48,750 nt of DNA from Akkermansia muciniphila (GCA_945874145.1 CAMCFN010000031.1:1-48750); one strand, 5' to 3'; shown: positions 18,398 to 29,019, numbered from the stretch's first letter. Numbers and translations are program-made. The notes: generated from the letters alone by a model not told the origin.

Positions 18398-18793
18398 ATG
18401 ATCCCGCTGAATCCTGCGTTTCCAGGCACGCCCGGAGTGATCGAGTGGCATAGTAAATGGCCGAAGACGGAGAAAGTGAAAGCTGCCCTGCTGCGGTTGC
18501 AGCAGCTAGGGCTTAGCGCCCGCTACCGGCCTAGTTTACGACCAGCCGACCAACACATCGTGAACTTCGAATTGACGATGCGGGTGGAATATCTCAGCAA
18601 TTACCAGCCCGAGGAGCTTATCGAGATCGGTTATCTCATTGCCCAGCTAGGTAATGAAAACTTCCCCGAAGATGTTCCACCTCGTGATCCGCAGGAGCCT
18701 AGTTGCATCTTTGCCTCAGGCGGGGACATCCATACTCTGAATGCGAATCCCACGTATTGGCGTTTCGTAGTGTGCCTAAAGGCCGAGGGGTGA
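18398..18793 (+). CDS. Hypothetical protein between two DUF1501 genes
   Basis: This 131-residue soluble protein (GTPGVIEWHSKWPKTEKVKA..., FELTMRVEYLSNYQPEELIE) has no family I recognise. It has no signal peptide or membrane helix. A TTGACA at 18366-18371 lies 27 bp upstream, but no matching -10 fits the distance well. The 167-bp gap before it contains a small gcggcggtctgtgaccgc palindrome near 18311. Codon and base use are somewhat less GC-rich than the neighbours, which could mean a transferred gene or a low-expression gene. Confidence 0.55.
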   Translation: MIPLNPAFPGTPGVIEWHSKWPKTEKVKAALLRLQQLGLSARYRPSLRPADQHIVNFELTMRVEYLSNYQPEELIEIGYLIAQLGNENFPEDVPPRDPQEPSCIFASGGDIHTLNANPTYWRFVVCLKAEG

Positions 18794-18975
18794 AGAGTGA
18801 ACCCGCCTCACCAACCAAAGCCGCGCTTCCCTCTACGCGTTCTCCAAGTAGCCTCGGTGACTCGGCAACCGAGGGCGAGGGGAGCCGCTCGCGGCCAACA
18901 GAGAGATTCGTTTGCGTCGCTTGCTCGCAGGCGTTTCTGCTGTGAATCCAGCGTGAACTGAGCCGTCCATTTTCC

Positions 18976-20349
18976 ATGCTCCTCGTCCAAAACGGCCGCT
19001 CGTCATTCACCTGCCAGGGGGTGTCGCGGCGGTCGGCGTTGAAGGCGGGGTTTCTCGGCGCGCTGGGCTTGAGCTCGGCGGACTTGCTGCGGCTGCGGGC
19101 GCAGGGCGCGGCGAAGCGGAGCAACAAGTCGGTCATCCTCCTCTGGCTCGATGGCGGGCCGAGTCATCTGGAGACTTACGACCCCAAGCCCGAGGCGTCG
19201 AGCGCGTATCGCGGGCCGTGGGGCGCGATGGAGACGAACGTCTCCGGCATCCGCATCTCCGAGCAGCTCCCGCTGCACGCGAAGCACGCGGACAAGATGG
19301 TTTTCCTCCGCTCGGTGCATCACAAGACGGGCGACCATTTCGCGGGCGCGCACTGGATGCTCACCGGCCGCTTCGGCTCGACCACGGCCGACAAGGAGCA
19401 GAAGTTCCCGTCGGTCGGGGCCTATGTGTCGCGCCTGCGCGGGCCGAACGCACCGGGCGTGCCGGCTTACGTCGGCCTGCCGGCGGCGCAGAGCGTGTAT
19501 CTCTTCCCCGGCTACCAGGGCGCGGCGTATCTGGGGCCGGCGTTCAATCCGTTCGATGTGAACACGGCGCAGAAATATCTCGCCGCGAGCCACACGGGGC
19601 CGGTGCAAAAGCCGCATTGCTTGGAGAATTTCACCGGCGACGTGGCGCGCACGCAGTCGCGGGTGGACCTGCTCACGCAACTCGACGGTTTCCGGCGCGA
19701 CCTCGACCGGGGGCGGTTGATGGATGCAATGGACCGTTACCAGCAGCAAGCGGTGGACATGGTCACCGGCAACCGCGCCCGCGAGGCGTTCGACATCGAG
19801 AAGGAGGACGCGAAGACGCGCGACCGTTACGGACGCGGGCCGTGGGGGCATTACACCTTGCTGGCTCGGCGGCTGGTCGAATCAGGCGTGAGCTTCGTCA
19901 CCGTGGACATGCCGCACTGGGATGACCATTCGAGCATCGCCAAGAGTCACGGCTACAAGCTCCCTGTGTTAGATCGCGCGGTAGCGGCCTTGCTGGAGGA
20001 CTTGGGCGAGCGCGGAATGTTGAATGACGTGATGGTGATGGTGATGGGCGAGTTCGGTCGCACGCCGAAGATCAACGAGGGCCAGCCGGGCATCCCGGTG
20101 CCAGGCCGCGACCACTGGGGCGATGTTTTCTCCGTGATGCTGGCGGGCGGCGGCTTGAAGACCGGCCAAGTAATCGGTGCTTCAAGCGTTAACGGCGAGT
20201 TCCCAGTCGAACGTCCGCTGACACCCGGTGATGTGCTGGCGACGGTGTATCACTTCCTTGGCATCGACCCCGAGCACACCTTCAACGACTTCACGGGACG
20301 GCCGGTGCCCATCCTCGATGGCGGGCAGCCGATCCGGGAGATCATCTGA
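18976..20349 (+). CDS. DUF1501 exported protein (second)
   Basis: This 457-residue DUF1501 protein has a twin-arginine-like signal SRRSALKAGFLGALGLSSAD. Family motifs are ILLWLDGGPSHLETYDPKP, MVFLRSVHHKTGDHFAGAHWM, LVESGVSFVTVDMPHWDDHS, MVMGEFGRTPKIN and GRDHWGDVFSVMLAGGG. The C-terminus (VYHFLGIDPEHTFNDFTGRPVPIL) is typical. It belongs to a different subgroup from the one at 16770 and is not a recent duplicate. The gene is convergent with gltD. Confidence 0.94.
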   Translation: MLLVQNGRSSFTCQGVSRRSALKAGFLGALGLSSADLLRLRAQGAAKRSNKSVILLWLDGGPSHLETYDPKPEASSAYRGPWGAMETNVSGIRISEQLPLHAKHADKMVFLRSVHHKTGDHFAGAHWMLTGRFGSTTADKEQKFPSVGAYVSRLRGPNAPGVPAYVGLPAAQSVYLFPGYQGAAYLGPAFNPFDVNTAQKYLAASHTGPVQKPHCLENFTGDVARTQSRVDLLTQLDGFRRDLDRGRLMDAMDRYQQQAVDMVTGNRAREAFDIEKEDAKTRDRYGRGPWGHYTLLARRLVESGVSFVTVDMPHWDDHSSIAKSHGYKLPVLDRAVAALLEDLGERGMLNDVMVMVMGEFGRTPKINEGQPGIPVPGRDHWGDVFSVMLAGGGLKTGQVIGASSVNGEFPVERPLTPGDVLATVYHFLGIDPEHTFNDFTGRPVPILDGGQPIREII

Positions 20350-20366
20350 GAACACGCCCGTGAGCC

Positions 20367-20382
20367 CGGACACTCCTGTCCG
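20367..20382. terminator. Short hairpin between convergent genes
   Basis: cggaca (20367-20372) pairs with tgtccg (20377-20382) around ctcc. It lies in the 89-bp gap between the DUF1501 stop and the gltD stop, where a bidirectional terminator would be expected. No T-run follows, so support is limited. Confidence 0.3.
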
Positions 20383-20438
20383 AAGAACCACGCACGTGAC
20401 ACCAAGCGCGAAAAAGCCCGCACCATTCCAGCCGTGCC

Positions 20439-21917
20439 TCAGGCCAGTTCCGTCTTGCCCATCAGGTAGCGGTCGCACTCGCGGGCGGCGCCGCGGCCTT
20501 CGTTGAAGGCCCAGACGACGAGGCTCTGGCCACGCCGGCAGTCTCCGGCGGCAAAGACGTTCGGGAGGCTGGTCTGGAACTTGCCGTGCTCGGCCTTCAC
20601 GTTGGAACGCGGGTCGCGCTCGACGCCGAGGGCTTCGAGGAGGGGTTGTTCCGGTCCGAGGAAGCCCATCGCCAGCAGGACGACTTGCGCGGAGACGACG
20701 CGCTCGGTGCCGGGGACGTTCTTCGGGACGAACTGGCCCTTGTCGTTCTTGGTCCACTCGATGTTCACGAGGTGGACGGCCTTGACGTTGCCTTGGCCGT
20801 CGTCCTCGAACTTGGTCGCAGTGGTGAGGTAGATGCGCGGGTCTTCGCCGAACTTCGCCTTCGCCTCTTCCTGACCGTAGTCGAGCTTGTAGGTCTTGGG
20901 CCACTCGGGCCAGGGGTTGTCCTTGGCGCGGTCTTGCGGGGGCTTGGGAAGAATCTCCACCTGCACTAAGCTCTTGCAACCGTGGCGCATGGAAGTGCCG
21001 ACGCAATCCGTGCCGGTGTCACCGCCGCCGATGACGACGACATCCTTGCCGGCGGCGTTGATGGGCGCGTGGCTGCCGTCGAGCAAAGCCTTGGTGTTGC
21101 TGTGCAGAAACTCCATCGCGAAGTGAACGCCCTTGAGCTGACGGCCCTCGATGGGCAGGTCGCGCGGCTTGGTCGCGCCGGTGCAGAGAACGACGGCGTC
21201 GAAGTCGTCCATGAGTTGCTTGGAGGTCACGTCCTTGCCGACCTCGCAATTGCAGACGAACTTAACGCCTTCGTCTTCCAGCAACTTGATGCGGCGGAGG
21301 ACAACTTCGTTCTTCTCCAGCTTCATGTTGGGAATGCCATACATGAGCAAGCCGCCGGGGCGGTCGGCGCGCTCGAAGACGAGGACGCGGTGGCCCGCTT
21401 TGTTGAGCTGCGCGGCAGCGCTGAGGCCAGCGGGGCCGGAGCCGACGACGGCGACCTTCTTGCCGGTGCGGTTGGCGGGCGGCTCGGGTTTGACCCAGCC
21501 GTTTTCCCAGCCGTGATCAATAATGCTGCACTCGATATTCTTGATGGTGACGGCGGGCGAGCTGATGCCGAGGACGCAGGAGCCTTCGCACGGCGCGGGA
21601 CAGACGCGGCCGGTGAACTCGGGGAAGTTGTTCGTTTTGTGGAGGCGTTCGAGCGCTTCCTGCCAGAGGCCGCGATAGACGAGGTCGTTCCACTCGGGGA
21701 TGAGGTTGTTGATGGGGCAGCCGCTGGCCATGCCGCTGATAAGCTGGCCGGTGTGGCAGAAGGGCACGCCGCAATCCATGCAGCGCCCGCCCTGCTCGCG
21801 GAGTTTCGGCTCCGCCATGTGGTCGTGGAACTCGCGCCAGTCGGCGACGCGCGCCAGCGGCGAGCGGTCGGTGGGAAGTTCGCGGGTGAATTCGAGGAAT
21901 CCAGTGGGTTTACCCAT
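20439..21917 (-). CDS. gltD: Glutamate synthase small subunit GltD
   Basis: This is the NAD(P)H-oxidising subunit of glutamate synthase, 492 residues and full length. Cysteines of the N-terminal Fe-S domain are in [15 protein letters not shown] and [17 protein letters not shown]. The FAD-binding [10 protein letters not shown] (about 158-167) and NAD(P)H-binding [14 protein letters not shown] follow. The C-terminal [21 protein letters not shown] end ([17 protein letters not shown]) is normal. It lies 61 bp after gltB in the usual order. Together they convert 2-oxoglutarate and glutamine into two glutamates. Confidence 0.97.
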   Translation of the reverse strand: MGKPTGFLEFTRELPTDRSPLARVADWREFHDHMAEPKLREQGGRCMDCGVPFCHTGQLISGMASGCPINNLIPEWNDLVYRGLWQEALERLHKTNNFPEFTGRVCPAPCEGSCVLGISSPAVTIKNIECSIIDHGWENGWVKPEPPANRTGKKVAVVGSGPAGLSAAAQLNKAGHRVLVFERADRPGGLLMYGIPNMKLEKNEVVLRRIKLLEDEGVKFVCNCEVGKDVTSKQLMDDFDAVVLCTGATKPRDLPIEGRQLKGVHFAMEFLHSNTKALLDGSHAPINAAGKDVVVIGGGDTGTDCVGTSMRHGCKSLVQVEILPKPPQDRAKDNPWPEWPKTYKLDYGQEEAKAKFGEDPRIYLTTATKFEDDGQGNVKAVHLVNIEWTKNDKGQFVPKNVPGTERVVSAQVVLLAMGFLGPEQPLLEALGVERDPRSNVKAEHGKFQTSLPNVFAAGDCRRGQSLVVWAFNEGRGAARECDRYLMGKTELA

Positions 21918-21978
21918 GAGTCAGTGGAGGAAAGTGGCTTCGGTGTTGGTTCGGTTGTGATGTGCCAAGTGGTGCGAA

Positions 21979-24900
21979 TCAACCGCCACCCACGCGCGAG
22001 GCGTCTTTCGAGTTCTCCTCGAACGCGGCGTTGAGCGCGTCGTCGCCGGTGAGGCCGGCGGCCTGGGCTTTCTTGATGGCTTGGAGCACGCGCTCGTAAT
22101 CCTTCGGCATGACCTTCACGAACTTCGGCACGTTCGCGTTCCAGAGTGCGAGGACGTTACGGCCCTTCTCGGAGCCGGTGTAGAGGACGTGCTTCTCAAT
22201 GAGTGTGCGCACCTCGGCGATTTCGTCGATGTCTTCGAGCTTCTGCAAGCCGACCATCTGCTTGTTGCAGCTACGGGCGAAGGTGCCGTCCTCGTCCAGC
22301 ACGTAGGCGACGCCGCCGCTCATGCCTGCCGCGAAGTTGCGGCCGGTCTTGCCCAGCACGATGACCGTGCCACCGGTCATGTATTCGCAACCGTGGTCAC
22401 CGACGGACTCGACGACCGTCTTCACGCCGGAGTTGCGGACGCCGAAACGCTCACCGGCCATGCCACGGAAGTAAGCCTCGCCACTCGTCGCGCCGTAGAG
22501 GGCGACGTTGCCGATGATCATGTTTTCCTCGGCGCGGAAGGTGGAGCCGCCGGGCGGGTAGATGATGAGCTTGCCACCGGAGAGGCCTTTGCCGCAGTAG
22601 TCGTTGGCATCGCCTTCGAGGCGGATGGTCACGCCGGGCGGCACGAACGCGCCGATGCTTTGGCCGGCGGAGCCTTTGAAGTGCAGTTGCACTGTGTCTT
22701 CCGGCAAACCCGCCGCGCCATGGCGACGAGTGATTTCGTTGCCGAGAATCGTGCCGACCACGCGGTTGACGTTCCGGATTGGCAACTGGACGACGACTTT
22801 TTTCTTCTCGTCAATCGCCGGCTTGCACGCGTCGAGCAGGTGCGTCATGTCGAGCGACTTCTCAATGCCGTGGTCCTGCGCCATCTGGCAGTAGCGACCG
22901 ACGCCGTCCGCGACATCGGGCGCGTGCAGAATGCTGGAAAGGTCGAGGCCGCGCGCCTTCCAGTGGTCGGCGGCCTTGCGGGCTTCGAGCCGGTCCACAC
23001 GACCAACCATCTCGGCGATGGTGCGGAAGCCGAGCTGCGCCATCAGCTCGCGCACTTCCTGCGCGATGAAGGTCATGAAGTTGACCACGTCCTCGGGCTT
23101 GCCGGGGAAGAGGCCGCGCAACTTCGGGTTCTGAGTGGCGACACCGACAGGGCAGGTGTTCAGATGGCAAACGCGCATCATGATGCAGCCCATCGCCACG
23201 AGCGGGCCGGTGGCGAAGCCGAATTCCTCCGCGCCGAGTAGCGCAGCCATTATGACGTCGCGGCCGGTCTTCAACTGGCCGTCCGCCTCGACGGCGATGC
23301 GCGAGCGCAGATTGTTGAGCACGAGCGTCTGGTGGGTTTCGGCGAGGCCGAGCTCCCACGGGATGCCCGCGTGCTTAATGGAGGTCTGCGGCGACGCACC
23401 AGTGCCGCCGTCGAAGCCCGAAATGAGCACGACATCCGCGTGTGCCTTGGCGACGCCCGCAGCGATGGTGCCAACGCCCACTTCGGAGACCAGCTTGACG
23501 CTGATGCGCGCGCGGCGGTTGGAGTTCTTAAGGTCGTGAATCAACTCCGCGAGGTCTTCGATGGAGTAGATGTCGTGGTGGGGCGGCGGAGAAATGAGGC
23601 CGACGCCGGGCGTTGAGTGGCGAACCTTCGCGACCCACGGATAAACCTTGGTGCCGGGGAGCTGGCCGCCTTCGCCGGGCTTCGCGCCCTGGGCCATCTT
23701 GATTTGTAGCTCGTTGGCGTGCGTGAGGTAGAGGCTGGTGACGCCGAAACGTCCGGACGCGACCTGCTTGATAGCGCTGTTCTTCGAGTCGCCCTTGTCG
23801 TTGGTCCAAGTGTAGCGCGCGGGGTCTTCGCCGCCTTCGCCGGTGTTGCTCTTGCCGCCGATGCGGTTCATCGCGATGGCGAGCGTCTCGTGCGCCTCGC
23901 CGGAGATGGAGCCGTAGCTCATCGCGCCGGACTTAAAGCGCTTCATGATAGTCGCGACGGACTCGACTTCCTCGATGGGAATCGCGGTGGCGGGCTTGAA
24001 CTCCAGCAGGCCGCGCAGGGTGTAGATATCTTTAAGCTGCGTGTTCACCAGCGCGCTGTATTCCTTGAAGGTCTTGTAATCCGCGTTGCGGACGGCCTTC
24101 TGAAGCTTGTGGACGGTCTGCGGGTTGAAGAGGTGAATCTCGCCGTCCGCGCGCCATTGATATTGGCCACCGGCTTCCAACGTGTGGCCGTTGACCGGCC
24201 GGTCGGGAAACGCGTGCTCGTGGCGGGTGAGGACTTCCTTGGCGATGTCCTCGATGCTGATGCCGGCGACGCGCGAGGCGGTCCAGGTGAAATACTTGTC
24301 GATGACGGCGTCGCTCAGGCCGATGGCCTCGAAGATTTGCGCGCCGCGATAGCTCTGGATGGTGCTGATGCCCATCTTGGAGGCAACCTTCACGACACCT
24401 TTCACGGCAGCCTTGGTGAAGTTCTTCACCGCCGTCTTGTGGTCCACGCCGACGAGCAGCTTCTGCCGAATCATGTCGTCGAGCGTCTCGTAGGCGAGAT
24501 ACGGATTGATGGCACCACAGCCGTAGCCGATGAGCAGCGAGAAGTGATGCACCTCGCGTGGCTCACCGGACTCGAGCACGAGGCCGACGCGCGTGCGCGT
24601 GCCCTCGCGGATGAGATGATGATGCACGCCGGCCACCGCGAGCAGCGCGGGGATGGGGGCGTTGTCTTTGTCCACGCCGCGGTCGGAGAGGATGATGATG
24701 TTCGCGCCGTCCTTGCTGGCCTTGGTTGCGGCTTCGCACAAGTCGTCCATCGCCTTCTCCAAACCCGCCGTGCCTTCCGACGCTTTGAACAGCGTCGGCA
24801 GCGTGGCGGACTTGAAGTGCGGGTGGTTCAGATGCTTGAGCTTGGCGAATTCCTCGTTGCTGAGGATGGGCTGCTTCAGCTCGATGAGCCGGCAGCTCTC

Positions 24901-26607
24901 GGGCTGCGGGTTCAACAAGTTGCGCTCGGTGCCGATGGTTGTCTCGGCGCTGGTGACAATTTCCTCGCGGATGCAGTCAATTGGCGGGTTCGTGACCTGC
25001 GCGAAGAGCTGCTTGAAGTAGTTGTAGAGAAGCTGCGGCTTCTGCGAGAGCACCGCGATAGGCGTGTCCGTGCCCATGGAGCCGACGGCCTCGACGCCGT
25101 CGCGCGCCATCGGGACCATAAGCATCCGCAAGTCCTCGAACGTGTAGCCGAACGCGGTCTGGCGATGCAGCACGGTGTCGTGGTCCGGCTCCGGCATGTG
25201 TGGGGCCTCGGGCAGCTTGTCCAGCTCGACCATGTTGTCGTTAATCCACTGCCGGTAAGGCTGTGACTTGCAGATGGCTTCCTTGATTTCCTCATCGGCC
25301 ACGATACGACCCAGCGAGGTGTCCACGAGGAACATGCGACCCGGCTGGAGGCGGCCCTTTTGCAGCACGCGTTCCGGCGCGATGTCCAGCACCCCGACTT
25401 CCGAGGCCATGATGACGAGGTCATCTTTGGTCACGTAATAGCGCGAGGGGCGTAGGCCATTGCGGTCGAGGCACGCGCCGATTTGCACGCCGTCGGTGAA
25501 GGCGACCGAGGCCGGACCATCCCACGGCTCCATCAGGCAGGAGTGATATTCGTAGAACGCCTTGCGCTCATCGCTCATGGACTCGTGATTCGTCCACGGC
25601 TCGGGAATCATCATCATCATCGCGTGCGCGAGCGGGCGGCCACCGAGCACGAGCAGTTCGAGGCAGTTGTCGAACATCGCCGAGTCGGAGCCGGTCGGGT
25701 TGATGATGGGGAAGACCTTCTTGATGTCCTTGCCGAAGAGGTCGCTCTCGAACATGGACTGGCGCGCGTGCATCCAGTTGATGTTGCCGCGCAGCGTGTT
25801 GATTTCGCCGTTGTGCGCGATGTAGCGATACGGATGCGACCGTTCCCAGCTCGGGAAGGTGTTCGTCGAGAACCGCGAGTGGACGAGCGCCAGCGCCGAG
25901 TCCATGTCCGGGTCGCGCAGCTCCGGGTAATACGCATCCACCTGCGCGGGCATGAGCATGCCTTTGTAAACAATCGTCCGGCAGGACACGCTCGGCATAT
26001 ACCACTCCTGCGTGCCGCGCTGGCCGGAGTTGCGGATCTCCGTCAACGCACGCTTGCGGATGACGTAGAGCTTTCGTTCGAAGGCAAGTTCATCTTTCGC
26101 CTTGCGCACGTTCCGTTCGATGAAGCACTGGCGCACGAAGGGTTCCGTGGCGACTGCCGTGGGGCCGAGCGTGGAATTGTCCGTGGGCACGTTGCGCCAG
26201 CCGAGCACCGAGTGGCCCTCCTCACGCACGACGCGCTCAAACGTGCGCTCGCAGAGATGTCGGTCCTCCTCGTCCTTCGGCATGTAAATCATCGCCACGC
26301 CGTAGCGGCCGGGCGCGGGGAGCGCAAAACCGTTTTCCTTCGCGGTCTTGGTGAAGAACTTGTGCGGGAGCTGGATGAGGATGCCCGCGCCATCGCCCGT
26401 GTTCGGCTCGCAGCCGCACGCGCCGCGATGGTCGAGGTTGATGAGAATTTGGATGCCCTGCTGGACGACTTCGTGGGACTTCTTGCCCTTCATGTTCACC
26501 ACGAAGCCGACGCCGCAGGCGTCGTGCTCGAACTGCGGGTCGTAAAGTCCCTGCTTGGGCGGCAATCCCTGCCACCGCGCTTGCGTGCTCATTTGGTTGT
26601 CGTTCAT
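21979..26607 (-). CDS. gltB: Glutamate synthase large subunit GltB
   Basis: This large subunit has about 1540 residues. The class II glutamine amidotransferase domain starts at the Cys in [12 protein letters not shown], which becomes the N-terminal nucleophile after a short propeptide is removed. The FMN-binding synthase domain contains [19 protein letters not shown] and [13 protein letters not shown]. The 3Fe-4S ligands are C-x5-C-x4-C in [15 protein letters not shown]. The C-terminal beta-helix shows the GxxGG-type repeats ([23 protein letters not shown]). ATG 26607 or 26592 is likely; the frame is open to 26652. It is divergent from the ExbB-like operon. Confidence 0.97.
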   Translation of the reverse strand: MNDNQMSTQARWQGLPPKQGLYDPQFEHDACGVGFVVNMKGKKSHEVVQQGIQILINLDHRGACGCEPNTGDGAGILIQLPHKFFTKTAKENGFALPAPGRYGVAMIYMPKDEEDRHLCERTFERVVREEGHSVLGWRNVPTDNSTLGPTAVATEPFVRQCFIERNVRKAKDELAFERKLYVIRKRALTEIRNSGQRGTQEWYMPSVSCRTIVYKGMLMPAQVDAYYPELRDPDMDSALALVHSRFSTNTFPSWERSHPYRYIAHNGEINTLRGNINWMHARQSMFESDLFGKDIKKVFPIINPTGSDSAMFDNCLELLVLGGRPLAHAMMMMIPEPWTNHESMSDERKAFYEYHSCLMEPWDGPASVAFTDGVQIGACLDRNGLRPSRYYVTKDDLVIMASEVGVLDIAPERVLQKGRLQPGRMFLVDTSLGRIVADEEIKEAICKSQPYRQWINDNMVELDKLPEAPHMPEPDHDTVLHRQTAFGYTFEDLRMLMVPMARDGVEAVGSMGTDTPIAVLSQKPQLLYNYFKQLFAQVTNPPIDCIREEIVTSAETTIGTERNLLNPQPESCRLIELKQPILSNEEFAKLKHLNHPHFKSATLPTLFKASEGTAGLEKAMDDLCEAATKASKDGANIIILSDRGVDKDNAPIPALLAVAGVHHHLIREGTRTRVGLVLESGEPREVHHFSLLIGYGCGAINPYLAYETLDDMIRQKLLVGVDHKTAVKNFTKAAVKGVVKVASKMGISTIQSYRGAQIFEAIGLSDAVIDKYFTWTASRVAGISIEDIAKEVLTRHEHAFPDRPVNGHTLEAGGQYQWRADGEIHLFNPQTVHKLQKAVRNADYKTFKEYSALVNTQLKDIYTLRGLLEFKPATAIPIEEVESVATIMKRFKSGAMSYGSISGEAHETLAIAMNRIGGKSNTGEGGEDPARYTWTNDKGDSKNSAIKQVASGRFGVTSLYLTHANELQIKMAQGAKPGEGGQLPGTKVYPWVAKVRHSTPGVGLISPPPHHDIYSIEDLAELIHDLKNSNRRARISVKLVSEVGVGTIAAGVAKAHADVVLISGFDGGTGASPQTSIKHAGIPWELGLAETHQTLVLNNLRSRIAVEADGQLKTGRDVIMAALLGAEEFGFATGPLVAMGCIMMRVCHLNTCPVGVATQNPKLRGLFPGKPEDVVNFMTFIAQEVRELMAQLGFRTIAEMVGRVDRLEARKAADHWKARGLDLSSILHAPDVADGVGRYCQMAQDHGIEKSLDMTHLLDACKPAIDEKKKVVVQLPIRNVNRVVGTILGNEITRRHGAAGLPEDTVQLHFKGSAGQSIGAFVPPGVTIRLEGDANDYCGKGLSGGKLIIYPPGGSTFRAEENMIIGNVALYGATSGEAYFRGMAGERFGVRNSGVKTVVESVGDHGCEYMTGGTVIVLGKTGRNFAAGMSGGVAYVLDEDGTFARSCNKQMVGLQKLEDIDEIAEVRTLIEKHVLYTGSEKGRNVLALWNANVPKFVKVMPKDYERVLQAIKKAQAAGLTGDDALNAAFEENSKDASRVGGG

Positions 26608-26906
26608 CGTCACTGGCTGGCCGGTTTTACTCCCGGTTTGGAAAACTTCCATGCGTGGTCAAAAGGCTGGTCGCGCCCGTCCGCTCCGAAAAAGCCGCGC
26701 GACGGTAACAAACCACTTCGCCCGCGCAATGGCTTTTTGCATTTTGGCCCTTGCCCGGCGCGACGGCCTCCTGCGGCGACGCTGCGTTCTCGCTGCGAAT
26801 GCCAACCTTATGGAGGAAACGGAAATGCATGACTGCTTCAATCCAGAACCGACCGATGTTTCCTAACAAACCGCTGCGTCCGTGTAAAAAGGATTTCCTC
26901 CTTATT

Positions 26907-26937
26907 CATAAGCACTGATGAGCAAACCCTGCTTATG
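26907..26937. promoter_or_regulatory. Inverted repeat in the gltB-exbB divergent gap
   Basis: cataagca (26907-26914) and tgcttatg (26930-26937) form a perfect 8-bp dyad with a 15-bp spacer. It sits in the AT-richer middle of the 442-bp gap between divergent gltB and the ExbB-like gene. It could be an operator or a small hairpin. The rest of the gap shows no gene; a TATAAG at 27038-27043 lies directly before the ExbB-like ATG at 27050 and could drive a leaderless transcript. Confidence 0.35.
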
Positions 26938-27049
26938 CGAGCCACTCACGCGAATTCGCTGCTGAAATTCCTCACCTCCACCGTGACTATGGTTGCGTCC
27001 GGCGAAGATTGAACTTTGCCCACTCCCGCCCGCTCCCTATAAGACACCC

Positions 27050-27673
27050 ATGCTGCCGAAGTTACTTTCCGCCGGCGGGCCCGTCATGTGGCTGCTGCTC
27101 ATCCTGAGTGCGGTTGCCGTCGCCGTGTTCATCGAGCGTTCGCTCCACTACCATCGCGCCCAGATCAACTCCGCCGAGTTCCTTGCCGGCGTGCGCACGG
27201 TGCTCAAGCGCGACAACGTCGTCGAGGCGCTCTCCATCTGCGATGCCACGCCCGGCCCCGTCGCGCGGCTCGTGAAGAACGCCATCCTCAGCCGCGAGCG
27301 AGGGCGTGATGGGGTGCGCGAGGCGCTCGAAGACACCGGTCTGCAGGAGGTTCCCCGGCTGGAGGAGAAGCTCAACCTCATCGCCACCATCGCGCAAATC
27401 GCGCCGCTGATCGGACTGCTCGGCACGGCGCTGGGCTTTATCAAGATGTTCGAGGTGATGGAGAAAGAAGGCCAGTTCGCGCACGCCGCACTGCTCACCG
27501 GCGGCGTCTGGCAGGCGCTGGTCTGCACCGCCATGGGGCTGGCCGTTTCGATTCCCTGCTATCTGGGCTACAACTATCTCGTCAGCCGCGTGAACCAGAT
27601 CGTCCTCGACATGGAAAAGTCGTCGAACGAAATCCTCAACCTCGTCACCGGTGAGAATGGGAGGAAGGGATGA
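27050..27673 (+). CDS. MotA/TolQ/ExbB-family proton channel protein
   Basis: This 207-residue ExbB/TolQ-type membrane subunit has a first helix (GGPVMWLLLILSAVAVAVFIE), a cytoplasmic segment with the typical NAILSRERGRDGVREALED, a second helix region LIATIAQIAPLIGLLGTALGFIKMF, and a third region ALVCTAMGLAVSIPCYLGYNY. The conserved threonines of helices 2 and 3 and the GLLGT motif are present. The start is set at ATG 27050, where the first helix begins. It forms the pore that uses proton-motive force, with the ExbD-like subunit encoded next. Confidence 0.92.
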   Translation: MLPKLLSAGGPVMWLLLILSAVAVAVFIERSLHYHRAQINSAEFLAGVRTVLKRDNVVEALSICDATPGPVARLVKNAILSRERGRDGVREALEDTGLQEVPRLEEKLNLIATIAQIAPLIGLLGTALGFIKMFEVMEKEGQFAHAALLTGGVWQALVCTAMGLAVSIPCYLGYNYLVSRVNQIVLDMEKSSNEILNLVTGENGRKG

Positions 27674-27682
27674 GGACATTGA

Positions 27683-27761
27683 GGAGCAAGATTACGAATA
27701 GGAGGCTAGCTCTGAGCGCGCGGCACCTTCCGGCTCCTAATCCTGCTCTTGATCCTGCTCC
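27683..27761. repeat. Imperfect inverted repeat between exbB- and exbD-like genes
   Basis: ggagcaagatta at 27683-27694 is matched in inverted orientation by taatcctgctcttgatcctg plus ctcc at 27738-27761. The right side contains two tandem units of 'cctgctc'. This resembles the 'aggagcaagattacgag' simple repeats of this genome type. It occupies nearly all of the 103-bp gap inside an otherwise tight operon. Confidence 0.5.
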
Positions 27762-27776
27762 GTTGCTTTCCCCTCG

Positions 27777-28223
27777 ATGAGATTTTCCCGACACGCTCGA
27801 ATCTTTCGCGGCCAGCTTGATGCCGCGCCCTTTGCCGGCGTGTTTTTTCTCGTGCTGATCTTCCTCACGTTCAACTCCCAGCTGGTTTTCACTCCGGGCG
27901 TGCGGATTGAACTCCCACAGGCCGACGGCCTCCCCGGCACGGCCAACCCGACCGCGGTCGTGGCCGTGGATCGCAGCGGACAGTTCTATTTCGAAAACCA
28001 AATCATCGCCGAGCCCGAGCTGAAGCAGCGGCTGCGCGGGATGGCTGACAAGGCCAAGCTCCGCAACGCGCAGCTCACCCTCGTCGTCCTGGCCGACAAG
28101 GCCGTGCCCAACGACACCCTCGTGCGCCTCGCGGAGATCGCCCAGCAGTCCGGCATCAAAGAACTGGTGCAGGCCACCCGCCCGCGACTGGCCCCGCAGC
28201 CGCTGGTCCCGCCCAAACCATGA
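27777..28223 (+). CDS. ExbD/TolR-like biopolymer transport protein lacking the membrane Asp
   Basis: This 148-residue protein has the ExbD layout: a short basic cytoplasmic start, one transmembrane helix (FAGVFFLVLIFLTFNSQLVF) and a periplasmic domain with IELPQADG, VAVDRSGQFYFENQIIAEPEL and LVVLADKAVPNDTLVRLAEIAQQSGI, all typical. In the family the helix starts P-[LF]-[IV]-D-V, where the Asp carries protons. Here the same place reads PFAGV, with Gly in place of Asp. An Asp does occur four residues before the Pro-Phe (GQLDAAPF). It overlaps the next gene by 4 bp (ATGA). Confidence 0.88.
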   Translation: MRFSRHARIFRGQLDAAPFAGVFFLVLIFLTFNSQLVFTPGVRIELPQADGLPGTANPTAVVAVDRSGQFYFENQIIAEPELKQRLRGMADKAKLRNAQLTLVVLADKAVPNDTLVRLAEIAQQSGIKELVQATRPRLAPQPLVPPKP

Positions 28224-29017
28224 ACGGCACCGGCCCGGAAGGTCTGCCCTGGTCGCGACGGCGTTGGTCGCTGTTTGTGCTGGCGGTGCTCGCGCTGCAC
28301 CTGGGCGCGCTATGGATGGTTTCGGCTCGCACGGGAGAAGTTTGTCCACGCACCGCAGCGGGGGCGATTGCCCGGTGGCAAACGTCGCCCGCCAGCGCCC
28401 AGAAGCTGCTGGATGCCCTCGAAGTCAGCGACCCCACACTTTTCGCGATGGTGAACACGCGCGGCTTTTCCGGGGCGGCCTGGCTCCAGCCCTCACCGCC
28501 GGCGTATCGCGCCAGCGAATGGACCGACACGCCACGCTCGCTCACGCAGCCCACCCAGGCGCTGGGCGGCGCGTTCCAGCGCTATGCCACGAACGACCGC
28601 GCCCCGCTGTTCGAGCCCGCGCGGAAGCCCGCCGCCCCGGTCCCGGTCCTCACACTGCGGCAACCCGTGCTTCGCGAACGCTCCCGCCTGTTGTTGGAAG
28701 GCCCCGTGGCCAACCGCGCGTTGGTCCAAAGCCCGCCGCTGCGTTCCTGGCCTTCCCCCGAAGTGCTGGCCGACACCCGCGTGCAAGTGCTCGTGAACGC
28801 GGACGGCCTGATCTTCTCCCCCCGCCTGCTCAGTCCCGGCGGCGTGCAGGATCCGTTGCAACGCGTGGTTGACCAACATGCGATTGAACTCACCCGCGCC
28901 CTGCGCTTCGCGGCAACGCCCGTGCGCGAGCCGGTTTCCCCTGCCCCGCCCGAGCAAGGCATCCTCATCTTTCAATGGCACACCACTGAACCACCCAGCG
29001 CTGCCGCGAAGAAATAA
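28220..29017 (+). CDS. TonB-like energy-transducing protein
   Basis: This 265-residue protein has one N-terminal membrane anchor (RWSLFVLAVLALHLGALWMV) and a long periplasmic region. The C-terminal 80 residues resemble a TonB_C domain: VQVLVNADGLIFSPRLLSPGG, then HAIELTRALRFAATP, following the V-x-V-x-x-D-G...A-x-R-x-x-RF-x-P pattern. There is no classic Pro-Lys-rich spacer. The ATG overlaps the ExbD-like stop by 4 bp, so the trio exbB-exbD-tonB is translationally coupled. It probably contacts an outer-membrane partner; which one is unknown. The TonB assignment is inference from position and pattern. Confidence 0.65.
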   Translation: MNGTGPEGLPWSRRRWSLFVLAVLALHLGALWMVSARTGEVCPRTAAGAIARWQTSPASAQKLLDALEVSDPTLFAMVNTRGFSGAAWLQPSPPAYRASEWTDTPRSLTQPTQALGGAFQRYATNDRAPLFEPARKPAAPVPVLTLRQPVLRERSRLLLEGPVANRALVQSPPLRSWPSPEVLADTRVQVLVNADGLIFSPRLLSPGGVQDPLQRVVDQHAIELTRALRFAATPVREPVSPAPPEQGILIFQWHTTEPPSAAAKK

Positions 29018-29019
29018 CC

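Noticed and set aside
18288..18401. A 37-codon frame beginning MARKKITVAAV that overlaps the next gene as ATGA
   Set aside because: The start resembles a LacI-type N-terminus only over a few residues, and the rest runs through a small palindrome with no family resemblance.
23719..26832. Long plus-strand open frames opposite gltB
   Set aside because: They have low-complexity Ala/Arg/Val composition, are antisense to a well-conserved gene and show no domain text; GC-rich codon bias explains them.
26653..27049. A riboswitch or other leader RNA upstream of gltB or the exbB-like gene
   Set aside because: No glutamine, glycine or other riboswitch core was recognisable by eye; only a short dyad is present.
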